Below are positions 34,976-44,044 of a DNA stretch of 64,000 nt, piece by piece; position 1 is the stretch's first letter, and each line of letters starts with the position of its first letter. The stretch is from HXMU1420-2 sp034670145. GTDB taxonomy: Bacteria; Pseudomonadota; Alphaproteobacteria; Rhodobacterales; Rhodobacteraceae. The notes under the pieces were generated by a model that did no database searches, had not been told where the DNA came from, and saw only the letters and a list, made by a program, of their open reading frames with translations. A program made the position numbers and the translations under genes. The stretch lies in NCBI GenBank assembly GCA_034670145.1, contig JAXMOA010000005.1, forward strand, positions 221,123 through 285,122, given 5' to 3'.

Positions 34976-35914
34976 TTATTTGGGCGGGTGGGCGGGCGGC
35001 CCGCCTGACGAGCCGGATGGATGTGCGACCGCCACCACCCCCTCTGGCCCGGCCAGAAAGTCCAGAAAGCTGCGGACCTTGGCCGGCATATAGCTGCGAT
35101 CGGCATAGATCGCCTGGATCGGCAGTTTCGGCCAGGGGAAGCCAGGCAATACGACCTCTAGCCGCCCGGATGCCAGATCATCCCGCGTGGCCCAATTCGG
35201 CAACATGCCAAACCCCATGCCGGCAATGGCCGCGTGATGCAGGATATCTTCGTTGCCGCTCACCATGACCGGGCGCAGTTTGACGTCCAGCCCCTCTGCC
35301 CCGCCGAACCTGATCCGCCCGTCCGGTGCCACCTGGGCATAGGCCAGCAGCGGCGCGTCGTGCAGATCCTCTGCCGTTTCGGGCCGCCCGAACCGGTCCA
35401 GAAACGCCGGTGCCGCCACCAGCTGGAATGTCACCTCTGCCAGTTTGCGCGCGATCAGGCCTTCGTCCAGTTTGAACGCCACGCGCAGCGCCAGATCAAT
35501 GCCCTCTTCGACCATGTTGATCTTGCGACCGCTCAGATCCAGGTCAAAACGCACATGCGGGTTCTGCTGATGATAGGCGGCCAGGATACGTGCAAAGGCC
35601 GGGTTGGACAGCCACACGGGCATCGAGATTTTCAATATCCCGCGCGGAGACAGGGCATCGGTGGTCAATTGCGCCTCGGCCTCTGCCAGCCCCTCGATCA
35701 GGGGGCGCACGGTGCGCAGATACTGGGCCCCCGCCTCGGTCAGGCTGACATTGCGGCTGTTGCGGTTCAACAGGCGGGCGCCCACGCGGGCCTCGACATG
35801 TTGCACATGTTTGCTGGTCATCGCCGGCGACAGGCCCATCCGCTGTGCGACGGCGGCGAAATTCCGGTGTTCCGCGACCTCGGCGAACACACGCAGGCTG
35901 AGCAGGGTATCCAT
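34976..35914 (-). CDS. LysR-family regulator
   Basis: 312 residues from ATG 35914; an in-frame TTG lies three codons upstream. HTH: VFAEVAEHRNFAAVAQRMGL, SPAMTSKHVQHVEARVGARL. The effector domain belongs to the CrgA/PecT-like subgroup (TDALSPRGILKISMPVWLSN, GIDLALRVAF). The C-terminus trails into a Gly/Pro/Ser-rich tail. It is divergent from the DoxX-VOC pair, with a 137-base gap, and is their likely regulator. Regulators in this arrangement often respond to quinones or electrophiles; this is inference. Confidence 0.9.
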   Translation of the reverse strand: MDTLLSLRVFAEVAEHRNFAAVAQRMGLSPAMTSKHVQHVEARVGARLLNRNSRNVSLTEAGAQYLRTVRPLIEGLAEAEAQLTTDALSPRGILKISMPVWLSNPAFARILAAYHQQNPHVRFDLDLSGRKINMVEEGIDLALRVAFKLDEGLIARKLAEVTFQLVAAPAFLDRFGRPETAEDLHDAPLLAYAQVAPDGRIRFGGAEGLDVKLRPVMVSGNEDILHHAAIAGMGFGMLPNWATRDDLASGRLEVVLPGFPWPKLPIQAIYADRSYMPAKVRSFLDFLAGPEGVVAVAHPSGSSGGPPAHPPK

Positions 35915-36051
35915 AATGATCAACTCACAGTGAATGGTATGTCAATGAATAGGCTAATGATACACCATATGGAAAGCGTTATGTTCCCCTCATCACAATA
36001 CAACACAACCAACGCAACAGATGTTCGGGTGATCCCGGGAAAGATGACGAC

Positions 36052-36480
36052 ATGACAACAATTGACACAAACCCGATTCAATCCAGCAAGCCCTGGAACA
36101 TTGGCCTGTGGGTGGCCCAGGTGGCCCTGGCGGCAATGTTCCTGATGGCGGGCTTTACCAAGCTTTCTTCCTCGGCCGCTGATCTGGCGGCAATGGGCAT
36201 GATGTGGGCCGAAAACGCGCCTGTGATCCTGATCAAGTTTATCGGACTGGCCGAAGTGGCGGGCGCGCTGGGGCTGATCCTGCCGAGCGCCACGCGCATC
36301 ATGCCTGACCTGACCAAGCTGGCGGCCGCAGGTTTGGCCGTGATCATGGTGCTGGCTGCGGGCGTGCACACAGTGCGTGGTGAATTCGAAGTGCTGCCGA
36401 TGAATGCCGTCCTGTTCGCGCTGGCCGCTTTGGTCATCTGGGGCCGCACCAACAAGGCACCGATCACCCCACGCGGCTGA
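36052..36480 (+). CDS. DoxX-family membrane protein
   Basis: 142 residues with four predicted membrane helices, beginning NIGLWVAQVALAAMFLMAGF and continuing LIKFIGLAEVAGALGLILPS, LAAAGLAVIMVLAAGVHTV and AVLFALAALVIWG. This is the DoxX-like family. Members occur in quinone/redox stress operons together with VOC dioxygenases, which matches the gene directly downstream (95-base gap). It resides in the inner membrane, and its biochemical function is not established. Shine-Dalgarno GGGAAAG precedes the ATG. Confidence 0.85.
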   Translation: MTTIDTNPIQSSKPWNIGLWVAQVALAAMFLMAGFTKLSSSAADLAAMGMMWAENAPVILIKFIGLAEVAGALGLILPSATRIMPDLTKLAAAGLAVIMVLAAGVHTVRGEFEVLPMNAVLFALAALVIWGRTNKAPITPRG

Positions 36481-36574
36481 TCCATGCCACCTGCGCCCCG
36501 GCGGCTGATGTCGGGGCGCGGTTTTCTTGTTTTGCCCTCCTTGTTTTCCTTCTGTCCTTCAAAGGCTTTCTGAA

Positions 36575-37468
36575 ATGACCGATATGTCCCCGCTTGCCGC
36601 CACTGACCAAGCTCTTGCGATTGACCGCCTGTCCTGGGGCGCTGTGGAGTTGCAGGTCACAGACCTTGACCGCGCCGTTGACTTTTGGAGCACCGCTTTG
36701 GGGTTGGAGCAGCGGGCGCATGGCGGCGCAGGCGTGGCGTTGGGCACGGCGACACGCACCCTGATCGTCCTGCATCCCGGCGCCAGCAAACCGGTGGCCG
36801 CGCCCTTTTCGGGCATGTATCACGTGGCGCTTGGCGTGCGTGGTCAGGCAGAGTTTTCCCGTATGCTGGCCCGGCTGATCCACCTGGATGTGCCCGTGGG
36901 CCCGACCGATCACCTGATGGCGAAATCGCTGTATCTGAAGGATCCGGATGGGTTGGAGATAGAAATCACCTACGAGACACCAGAGCGTTTTGGCCGCTAT
37001 GGCGACATGTCCCGGGGTCTGACGCTATATGATGCGGACGGCAATCCGCACAGTGGGCGCGGGCCGCTGGACGTGCGTGCAGAGCTGGCCCATGCCAGGG
37101 GGGCCGACCTGATGGCCCCTATGGCGGATGACAGCTATCTGGCGCATTTGCACTTGAAGGTTCCCGCGCTGGAACCGGCGCTGGACTGGTTCCAGAGCCT
37201 CGGATTTGAGCGTCACCTGACGCTGGACAGCTGGGGATTTGCCGATATGAGCGCGGGCAAACCCAATACCCATCGGCTGGCGATGAACCTTTGGGCCGGC
37301 GCGGGGCTGCCGCCTGCGCCGCAAGATATGGCGCGGTTGGTTGGCTATGAGCTTATCGCCCATGACACCTCTGCGCTGTCGAATGACACGCTGCAGCAGG
37401 ATGGAGATGTGCTGAGCGGGATGGATCCGGTGGGGGTTCGGATGACCCTTTGCACCGCCGCGCCATAG
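36575..37468 (+). CDS. Tandem VOC-domain protein (CatE/MhqO-like ring-cleavage dioxygenase)
   Basis: 298 residues, two vicinal-oxygen-chelate modules. Module 1 (residues ~15-150) has LQVTDLDRAVDFW, metal His in MYHVALGVRG and Glu in GLEIEITYE. Module 2 (~180-290) has LAHLHLKVPALEPALDWF and NTHRLAMNLWAG. Length and layout match Bacillus CatE/MhqO-type extradiol dioxygenases that open catechols or hydroquinones with Fe(II) and O2. The start at 36575 follows AAAGG-like bases; an ORF extension upstream lacks support. It pairs with the DoxX gene and a divergent LysR gene. Confidence 0.85.
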   Translation: MTDMSPLAATDQALAIDRLSWGAVELQVTDLDRAVDFWSTALGLEQRAHGGAGVALGTATRTLIVLHPGASKPVAAPFSGMYHVALGVRGQAEFSRMLARLIHLDVPVGPTDHLMAKSLYLKDPDGLEIEITYETPERFGRYGDMSRGLTLYDADGNPHSGRGPLDVRAELAHARGADLMAPMADDSYLAHLHLKVPALEPALDWFQSLGFERHLTLDSWGFADMSAGKPNTHRLAMNLWAGAGLPPAPQDMARLVGYELIAHDTSALSNDTLQQDGDVLSGMDPVGVRMTLCTAAP

Positions 37469-37504
37469 CAGGCGAGGCAGAAAACAAGGGCCGCTGTCCC
37501 CCCT

Positions 37505-37564
37505 GCCCCGATACGGGGCGTCAGCAGTGGCCTTTGGACCGGGGCATCGCACCCAACCGATGCC
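37505..37564. terminator. Hairpins between convergent VOC and Hint-protein genes
   Basis: GCCCCG-ATA-CGGGGC (37505-37519) and GGCATCG...CGATGCC (37543-37564) lie in the ~100-base gap between the two converging stop codons. Neither has a long T-run. Confidence 0.5.
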
Positions 37565-37568
37565 GGGC

Positions 37569-38624
37569 CTAGCTGGCGAGCTGATACTCGGTCAAAAGCG
37601 TGGCCTCGAAATCCCGCAGGACAGGATGACGAGGTTGGCACGCATCCGGGCTGTGCTGGCTCTGCTTTTCTGGAAACAGCGTCCGAAACTCTGCGAGTGC
37701 CGCATAGGCCGACGCGTTCACGACCCAATCCGCCAGCAAGAGGCTCTCGGACCAGATCCCGTTCGATTTGACCACATGGTGCCCTTCGAGCAGCAGGTGA
37801 AAATACTCGACGCTGTCCAGATCCTGCGCCACATGAATGGTGTCGCCGTTTTGCAGGAACTTCGCCGGGACCAGAACATCCCCCATTCCGAACAACAGCT
37901 CGCACTGGGAGCTTTGACACAACACCCTGTGTTGCGGTGACAACAGCAAATCCTTGCTGGGGCGCGCCAGACCAAAACATCCTGAGCGAAACACGATCGG
38001 CCGCAGCCGTTCGGCCGCCTGGTTGTCAAAGACCACCTTGGCCCGGCCGATCCATACCACGCGTTTCGGACCATCCCGGGTGTTGACCATTTGACCGGCC
38101 TGCATGTCCTCGACCCGGATCTGCCCATCTGGCGTTGCAATCGACGTCCCTGCCGCAAAACAGGGCGGCGGCAGCGGGGTCAGGTCCCCCGTTGGGACAA
38201 CCGGATTGGGATTGGTGTCCCATGGGGGGCCATCCGAGTACCACGGACCGTCCCCGGGCGCGTAGTTGCCATTGCCGGGGTCAATTTCGACCCCGTCGCC
38301 GGGTCCGCCGATCAAATCGAAATCGTCATCCTTGCCCCAGCCGACAACGTCGGCGGGATCTCCTGAGTCATCCACCAGTACAAGCGCGTCGCGTTGACCG
38401 GACGGAGAATTGAACGGATCGAGAGCTTGTAAATAATACACATAACCGTCGCTCGGGTCGGTTCCGTAAGGCGTTGACGTATCAACAACCGCGCCATCCA
38501 CAGGCGCCGAACCGCTTCCCGACTGATCGTAAACAATCAAGGTCCACCCGGTCAAATCCTCGCCCACCAGCGCTCTCACGAACACTTCACCGGTTTCCCC
38601 GTTGAACGAATAAATCTGAGCCAC
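37569..38624 (-). CDS. Lamin-tail-like plus Hint-domain protein
   Basis: About 351 residues if it starts at the GTG at 38624; the true start is uncertain, because no ATG or good Shine-Dalgarno is seen and the open frame continues to 39284 without coding character. The N-terminal ~150 residues (GEVFVRALVGEDLTGWTLIV; DALVLVDDSGDPADVVGWG) look like a lamin-tail/beta-sandwich domain. After a Pro/Gly/Asp-rich linker a Hint (hedgehog/intein) domain starts at CFAAGTSIATPDGQIRVED, with VVWIGRAKV, LLLSPQHRVL and LEGHHVVKSNG. Rhodobacterales carry many such probably exported Hint proteins, with likely self-processing or surface roles. Confidence 0.75.
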   Translation of the reverse strand: MAQIYSFNGETGEVFVRALVGEDLTGWTLIVYDQSGSGSAPVDGAVVDTSTPYGTDPSDGYVYYLQALDPFNSPSGQRDALVLVDDSGDPADVVGWGKDDDFDLIGGPGDGVEIDPGNGNYAPGDGPWYSDGPPWDTNPNPVVPTGDLTPLPPPCFAAGTSIATPDGQIRVEDMQAGQMVNTRDGPKRVVWIGRAKVVFDNQAAERLRPIVFRSGCFGLARPSKDLLLSPQHRVLCQSSQCELLFGMGDVLVPAKFLQNGDTIHVAQDLDSVEYFHLLLEGHHVVKSNGIWSESLLLADWVVNASAYAALAEFRTLFPEKQSQHSPDACQPRHPVLRDFEATLLTEYQLAS

Positions 38625-39344
38625 GAAATTTTTGTACTGCTGGTTGCCAAGCCTTTCAAGAGTCGCTGAAAAATCGCCTGCGCGATCCGGGTCAGGCGGC
38701 GGTGAGCGCCCCGTGTTGCGGGCGTCCGGTTGGCCCGATGCGCGGGGGTATTCAGCGGCTCTGGCACGCTGCGAAAATCCGATGTCATCGGGTCTGAAAC
38801 TGCAGGCGACAGGGCGCAAAGGCCGGGCGGGGAATGCCTTTGTCGTGTCCTGCGCGCGGGGCGGCCGTGCAGGTAGCGGCGGATGTATCCGCTGGCCAGT
38901 CTTGGAACCCTTGCCCGGACCTGAAAAACAGAGGCTTTGGCCGGACTGCGATGGGATGCGCGAAGAGGGGATTGTTGATGGCTTACAATGCCTTACTGAC
39001 TCTTCCTGCCAAAACGGTTTATCCCGGCGCAAAACAATGCGTTGCGTTGCCGGGAGGCACCAAGGCGCCGATGGGTCGGGCGGGTATTGGCGGGCATGAG
39101 CCAGGCCATGCCCCTGGCGACCAACATGCCGCGCACAGCCGGGGCGAGGCGTGATCCGGGCGCTTTGCAAGCGTTGGCATCGGGTGGGCCCGCTCAGGGC
39201 GCTGCCGCAGGTTTCAAAGGCCGGTGATAAGGCCGGTGAGACTGGGGAAAAGCGGAGGTTTTGCGCGTGGCAAAAAGGACACAAACCATGTCAGACACAG
39301 GATAAAAACAGCCCTCTGATCGGGTGTTTCGCGCAGGTTTTTGC
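38625..39344. other. 720-base stretch without a recognisable gene
   Basis: Open frames exist on both strands but none has a credible start, codon pattern or recognisable protein. The tandem AAGGCCGGTGA/TAAGGCCGGTGA near 39219-39241 is the only notable motif. It may contain the promoter of the Hint gene. Confidence 0.5.
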
Positions 39345-39376
39345 CCCGGGCGAGGCCGCATATAGCCTCGCCCGGG
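39345..39376. terminator. Strong 12-bp stem-loop after the DUF1254-OmpA gene
   Basis: CCCGGGCGAGGC (39345-39356) and GCCTCGCCCGGG (39365-39376) pair perfectly around an 8-base loop, 6 bases beyond the stop codon of the minus-strand gene. On the minus strand it is followed by GCAAAAAACC rather than a U-tract, so it may act as an mRNA 3' stabiliser or a weak terminator. Confidence 0.65.
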
Positions 39377-39382
39377 TGCGAT

Positions 39383-41314
39383 TTATGGTGCGCGCACCAG
39401 CTCTACCCGACGATTGAGCCTGCGCCCTTCCTCGGTCTCATTGCTGGCGATGGGGGCCAGAAAGCTGGCTCCGGCGGCAAACAGGCGGCTGGCGTCGATG
39501 CCATGGCTGCTGACCAATTCGCTCACAACCGCATCGGCCCGCCGTTTGGACAGGTCCAGGTTGGCGTCATAGCCCCCCACGTTGTCCGTATGGCCCACCA
39601 CTGCGATGTTGAGATCCGGCAGCTCTGCCATCATCCCGGCAATCGCCGCCAATGTGCCTTCGGACCCCGGAAGGATCGCGGTGGAGCCTGTTTCAAACTG
39701 CACACCGTAGATCGAGACGCGCCCGTCAACGGTGATGCGCAGCGAAATCTCCTTGGCTGTTTCCGCGTCAGAGGTGGCGCTGGCGGTATCTGCGCCCGCG
39801 TAGGTCATCAGCTCGATCTCTCCAGGACGCCATGTCTGGTCGAACCAGGATTCCAGCGGACCATAGAGGCGGAAGATCGTGTTCCAGCCCTTGCCGGGCA
39901 CGGTCTGGACCCAGTTGCTTTCTTTGCCCTTTGGGGCCACGGGCGCGAAATAGACGTCAAAAGAGCCGTCTTCGTTCTGGACCAGCCCGTCATCATTGCT
40001 GCCGATTGCAGGGAACTGCGCATCGGTCTGCAACATGGAACGTGTCTGGTTGTCGTAGAGCGTGAAAGACCAGAAATCCTTGGCCGGAACATTTGCCGGC
40101 ACGTTTATCTTGTACGTCTTGGACCCGTCCAGAGGATTGCCGTTGGAATCCAGATAGGTGAAGGCATATTGCGACCCTTTGCCGACCGCCTTCAAAGCCA
40201 TCGCCGGAGTGATCCCGGTGGCATAGAAATGGAAGGCCGCGCGAATGTCTTGCAGCGAAACACCGTCCAGTTCCCAGGTATAGGCGCCGCCCGGAAATGC
40301 GGTCTGCCAATAGCTTTCGCCGGGATACCAGTAAAAGCGCGGATCACGCGGTTTGGAGATCACGGTCTTGACCGTCACCGAACCGGCCTTGGCCGCCGCA
40401 TCCAGAATGGCTCGCATCCGTTCATCCGGCGCAAAGGGCTGGCCCTTGACGATGCCGATCGCGGCGAGATGGCCCAGAAGTTCGGGGTTTTCGCCCATCA
40501 GCGGTTCGGCCTGCACGACGTCGTTGATCTCTTCAAAGATCTTGTCGTCCATCCGATGGATCGTGTTCATGAACTGGCCCGAGGCGTTCACAAAGGTCAT
40601 TTCCGGCGGATTGTCCTTTTGCGACAAAGGATAGATGCGGAACAACTGTTTGGTGTTGTTGACCGCATCGGCGGTGGATCCGTCTTTTTGATAGCCGCGC
40701 CAGATCACCCAGTTGCCATAGGTGTTGGAGCGCGCAACGTGGTATCCTTCGGGCACCTCGCCCTCATACCCCGGTGGCAGGATCAGGAACTTGCCGCCCT
40801 TGCCTTCGTCCGGGCCCAGGTTTCCAAAGTCGGTTATATAGCGGAACCAGTGGTCGTTGACAAAGCCCAGCACGTTGGGCGGGGTTTCGATGACCATGGG
40901 TTCGTCGGCCATCTCCAACCAGGAGAACATGTAGACGCTGGTGGTGTTGGCGGTCAGGAACAGCGCCTTGGAATCCATCAGCTCTTCGAACAGGACGGCG
41001 GTGGTATTGGCCGGTCCGAATTCCAGGATGCCCTTGCGGATGCCATCCATCGACGCGATCTTGGTGCCGTCCAGAAACGCCTGATAGGCATGTGTGAAGT
41101 CCAGCAGGTTATAGACCTTTTGCGCGGATTCGGTGTCGGGCACGCCGTCAAAGAAGTTCAACTCTCCGACGCGGGTCTGAATATTGTCCGGTGTGGTCAC
41201 CCCTTCGGGGATCTGCGTTGTCATTGCCATTGGCGGGACTTCTTGTGCCCCGGCCCATCCGGCCGACATCATCATGACCAGGGCCGCCCCTGTTCGTTTC
41301 CATTTCTGGCGCAT
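39383..41314 (-). CDS. DUF1254-DUF1214 protein with C-terminal OmpA domain
   Basis: About 643 residues from ATG 41314; a GTG at 41365 is an in-frame alternative. The signal peptide (AALVMMMSAGWAGAQE) exports it. Residues ~50-190 fit DUF1254 (FDGVPDTESAQKVYNLLDFT, ANTTSVYMFSWLEMADEPMV, GKGGKFLILPPGYEGEVPEG). Residues ~350-500 fit DUF1214 (INVPANVPAKDFWSFTLYDN, NEDGSFDVYFAP). The last ~110 residues are an OmpA-type peptidoglycan-binding domain (VVGHTDNVGGYDANLDLSKR and RRLNRRVELV). So a usually free periplasmic/outer protein is tethered to the cell wall. Function is unknown. A divergent OprB-type porin and an AraC regulator lie upstream. Confidence 0.85.
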   Translation of the reverse strand: MRQKWKRTGAALVMMMSAGWAGAQEVPPMAMTTQIPEGVTTPDNIQTRVGELNFFDGVPDTESAQKVYNLLDFTHAYQAFLDGTKIASMDGIRKGILEFGPANTTAVLFEELMDSKALFLTANTTSVYMFSWLEMADEPMVIETPPNVLGFVNDHWFRYITDFGNLGPDEGKGGKFLILPPGYEGEVPEGYHVARSNTYGNWVIWRGYQKDGSTADAVNNTKQLFRIYPLSQKDNPPEMTFVNASGQFMNTIHRMDDKIFEEINDVVQAEPLMGENPELLGHLAAIGIVKGQPFAPDERMRAILDAAAKAGSVTVKTVISKPRDPRFYWYPGESYWQTAFPGGAYTWELDGVSLQDIRAAFHFYATGITPAMALKAVGKGSQYAFTYLDSNGNPLDGSKTYKINVPANVPAKDFWSFTLYDNQTRSMLQTDAQFPAIGSNDDGLVQNEDGSFDVYFAPVAPKGKESNWVQTVPGKGWNTIFRLYGPLESWFDQTWRPGEIELMTYAGADTASATSDAETAKEISLRITVDGRVSIYGVQFETGSTAILPGSEGTLAAIAGMMAELPDLNIAVVGHTDNVGGYDANLDLSKRRADAVVSELVSSHGIDASRLFAAGASFLAPIASNETEEGRRLNRRVELVRAP

Positions 41315-41543
41315 AAAACTCTCCTCTGTTCCGCGCGAATTTTCTCGAAAGCTGCCTTGTGGCACTCACTTGCTGAAGGCACGCGCTCGAACAGAGCAAA
41401 GGTCAGCAAAACCTGGAACTTTAGTCGCCACAAAAGGCACCAAAACGATGGACGTCTGCGTCCAACGTCGGCAACTATCCTAGGTCTTTGAAACCCTGGC
41501 TAGGCCACGCACGGCCTGAGCGACCATTTTCGGCCAAAATCTG

Positions 41544-42545
41544 TTATCCGAACAAAGCCGCCCGGGCCTGCACCGGCGAAATGCCGGTCTGCTGGCGAAA
41601 AGCCCGGGTGAAATGCGAGGACGAGGCATAGCCGACGCGTTTGGAGATTTCCATGATCGTCAGATCTTTCTGCGTGATCAGTTCGCGGGCGGTTTCGATT
41701 CGCACCCTTTGGACGATGTCGCGAAAAGACGTGCCATATTCGGCCAGCCGGCGGCGCAGGGTGCGCTCTGAATAGTCCAGGCTGAAGGCCACCTGATCAA
41801 TGCTCACCGCCCCCGCGACATTCGCCCGCACAATTGATCCGGTGGCCCCCACCAGATCCCGCGGGGCCGGGCAAAACGCATCGCGTGCCACATCCGCCAG
41901 TGTCACAGGGGTTTTAACCTCGGCCGTGCGTTTATGCGCGGCGGCCTGCGCGTCGAACACCACGGCCAGCTCTGGGCGATCAAAGCGCACGTCGCAGCCA
42001 AAGTAGTCTTCATATGCGGCAGCGCCGCGGGGTTTAGGAAAATTGAACTCGACCGCGCGGCGGTACCCGATGCCAAAGAAGGGCTGCCCAATGCTCAACA
42101 TCACGGTCGCAGCCAGGGCCGCATAATGCCTGTAGCCAACCGCATTGCGCACCGATGCATGATAGACAAGCCGCAGCTCGTCTGCCTGCCGCTCGACCGA
42201 CAGCCGGTCGTGGGACGCGTGATAGGGCATCAGCGCGCGCGTGACCTGAAGCGCCTCTCCGAAGTTGGCCGAAGACGCAACATAGGCCCCAAACACCCCA
42301 TAGCTTTCGATCGACGCATCCCGCCCGATTGCAAAGGCCAGGTTCTCGACACCGCTCGCGGCGGCCACACGTTTGAAGAAACGCAGTTGATTGAGCTGTG
42401 GGATATAGGCCCGATGGGTTTCAAAGGCCGCCGCCGGAATATCCTCGTCCACCATTGCCAGGCCCGTGGCCTGCCGCCCGACGCAGAGCGCCACGCCCTT
42501 TTCCAGGCCAACCATGGTGCGTGTCGAGATGAACGGCTGGGGCAT
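41544..42545 (-). CDS. AraC-family transcriptional regulator
   Basis: 333 residues. An N-terminal ligand-binding domain of the Arabinose_bd/OruR type (residues ~20-210; LVYHASVRNAVGYRHYAALA; FNFPKPRGAAAYEDYFGCDV) precedes a C-terminal double HTH (residues ~235-333): VSIDQVAFSLDYSERTLRRR, EISKRVGYASSSHFTRAFRQ, TGISPVQAR. It lies between the DUF1254-OmpA gene (same strand, 229-base gap) and an OprB porin on the opposite strand. It could regulate either. The ligand is unknown. Confidence 0.9.
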   Translation of the reverse strand: MPQPFISTRTMVGLEKGVALCVGRQATGLAMVDEDIPAAAFETHRAYIPQLNQLRFFKRVAAASGVENLAFAIGRDASIESYGVFGAYVASSANFGEALQVTRALMPYHASHDRLSVERQADELRLVYHASVRNAVGYRHYAALAATVMLSIGQPFFGIGYRRAVEFNFPKPRGAAAYEDYFGCDVRFDRPELAVVFDAQAAAHKRTAEVKTPVTLADVARDAFCPAPRDLVGATGSIVRANVAGAVSIDQVAFSLDYSERTLRRRLAEYGTSFRDIVQRVRIETARELITQKDLTIMEISKRVGYASSSHFTRAFRQQTGISPVQARAALFG

Positions 42546-42627
42546 GTTTTGAAATCACCAGTCTCTTGGAGGTCCGAGTGTGGCTGAAAAAACCTGTTTT
42601 GTCAGCATCGAGATTGATGGCCCCCCC

Positions 42628-42765
42628 TCAGCCACGGCGGATGTCGCGCAGAGACTTGCCGGTCCAGGTGCGAAAGGCGCGGGTGAAGTTGGCGCCGGTG
42701 CCGTGATCGGGCAACCCGGACAGTCCGGCGTGCAAATATTCCAAGGACGGATTGCAGAAATGGGG
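42628..42765 (-). pseudogene. C-terminal scrap of a second AraC-family gene
   Basis: Reading leftward to the TGA at 42628, the frame gives HAGLSGLPDHGTGANFTRAF and RTWTGKSLRDIRRG, the second HTH and end of an AraC protein. Its first residues (FCNPSLEYL) have no coding continuation, so the rest of the gene has been lost. It sits directly in front of the intact AraC gene and behind the porin promoter. Confidence 0.7.
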
Positions 42766-42834
42766 TATAGGTAAACCCCGGCCAGCTGGCCTTTGTTGTT
42801 CCCGTATCCAGAAACACAGGAGTTGAGAGTGCAG

Positions 42835-44028
42835 ATGATGTCGCGCGTTTTAAGCACCATCGCATCGGCGGGTGCGGTCTTGGCCCTGGCTGCGCCGGTG
42901 GTTGGCGAGGGTCTGGGTGGACCCTCCTCTGTTCAGGCGGAACTGGAACCGGGGGATGGGTTGAGCAACCCGCAGTTTCGCTCTGACTTTCCGCGCAACA
43001 TCGCGCCGGGGTGGTTCAACTGGAAAGACAGGCTGGCCGAGCGGGGCTTTCGCTTCAACCTTGATTATTTGACGTTGCTGCAATCGTCGAGTTCCACCTT
43101 GGGCGACGGAGAGGCCGGAAGCGGTATTTTGCGGTTTTATGGCAGCTGGCAGGCGACCGAGCGTGGATCGCTGACCTTCAAGCTGGAACATCGGGGCGCC
43201 TACACCGCTGTGGCGCCGCAATCCCTGGGTCTGGACGGCGGCGCGTTGTCCATTTCGGGGACGGCGTTCAATGACACTGGCGCCATGCTCACCAATCTGT
43301 TCTGGACCCAACGCGCGGCGGACGGCAAATGGACCGTTCAGGCCGGGCAGCTGGATGTCACCGATTTTCTGGACATCTATGGCGCGGTCAGCCCCTATAC
43401 GGCGTTTCAGAACCTGTCTTTCAACACCAACCCGACCATCAACGCCCCCAACCCCGGGCTTGCCATTGCCGGCGGGGTCCAGCTGGGCCAGAACTTTTAC
43501 GCGGTGGGCAGTGTCGCGGATGCAAACGCTGACCCGACCGCCCCGGATCTGGATGTGTTTTCGGATGGCAACCTCTTCAAGAGCCTGGAGATCGGCTATA
43601 CCAGCGGCTTTGACCGGATCTATTTCGACAATATCCACCTGACCCTGTGGCACGCGGACGCCGCCAATGATGGCAGCCGCGCCGAGGACTACGGCGGGGC
43701 CATTTCGGCGGCGTGGTTCATCGACAATACCTGGATGCCCTTCCTGCGGGCGGGGGTCAGCCAGGGGACAGCGGCGCTGTACAACCGGTCGCTCTCGGTC
43801 GGGGTGTCCTATTACGGGCAGAACACGGATGGAGCGGGACTGGGGCTCAATTGGGCCGAGGCAAAAGGCATACAAGGCCGCCAGTTCACCGCCGAGGCCT
43901 TCTATCGCTTTGCGATTTCACCCGGGCTGCAAATCACCCCTTCCATCCAGTTCATCTCAAACCCGCTGCTCAACACGACAAACGACGATATTGTCCTGTT
44001 GGGGCTGCGCACCCGGATCGTATTTTAG
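42835..44028 (+). CDS. OprB-type carbohydrate-selective porin
   Basis: 397 residues. The signal peptide (LSTIASAGAVLALAAPVVGE) directs export. The rest is a beta-barrel pattern of alternating aromatic/hydrophobic strands (RGFRFNLDYLTLLQSSSST; SLTFKLEHRGAY; GFDRIYFDNIHLTLWHADA), ending in the outer-membrane C-terminal phenylalanine (TRIVF). Features such as GAMLTNLFWTQRAADGKWTV and FQNLSFNTNPTINAPN recall OprB-family porins. ATG 42835 or 42838 could be the start. It is convergent with hmuV (16-base gap) and divergent from the AraC gene, a plausible regulator. Confidence 0.85.
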   Translation: MMSRVLSTIASAGAVLALAAPVVGEGLGGPSSVQAELEPGDGLSNPQFRSDFPRNIAPGWFNWKDRLAERGFRFNLDYLTLLQSSSSTLGDGEAGSGILRFYGSWQATERGSLTFKLEHRGAYTAVAPQSLGLDGGALSISGTAFNDTGAMLTNLFWTQRAADGKWTVQAGQLDVTDFLDIYGAVSPYTAFQNLSFNTNPTINAPNPGLAIAGGVQLGQNFYAVGSVADANADPTAPDLDVFSDGNLFKSLEIGYTSGFDRIYFDNIHLTLWHADAANDGSRAEDYGGAISAAWFIDNTWMPFLRAGVSQGTAALYNRSLSVGVSYYGQNTDGAGLGLNWAEAKGIQGRQFTAEAFYRFAISPGLQITPSIQFISNPLLNTTNDDIVLLGLRTRIVF

Positions 44029-44044
44029 GGCGAATGGCGGGGGC

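Noticed and set aside
39341..41491. 716-residue plus-strand frame
   Set aside because: Antisense shadow of the DUF1254-OmpA gene, which has clear domains and a signal peptide.
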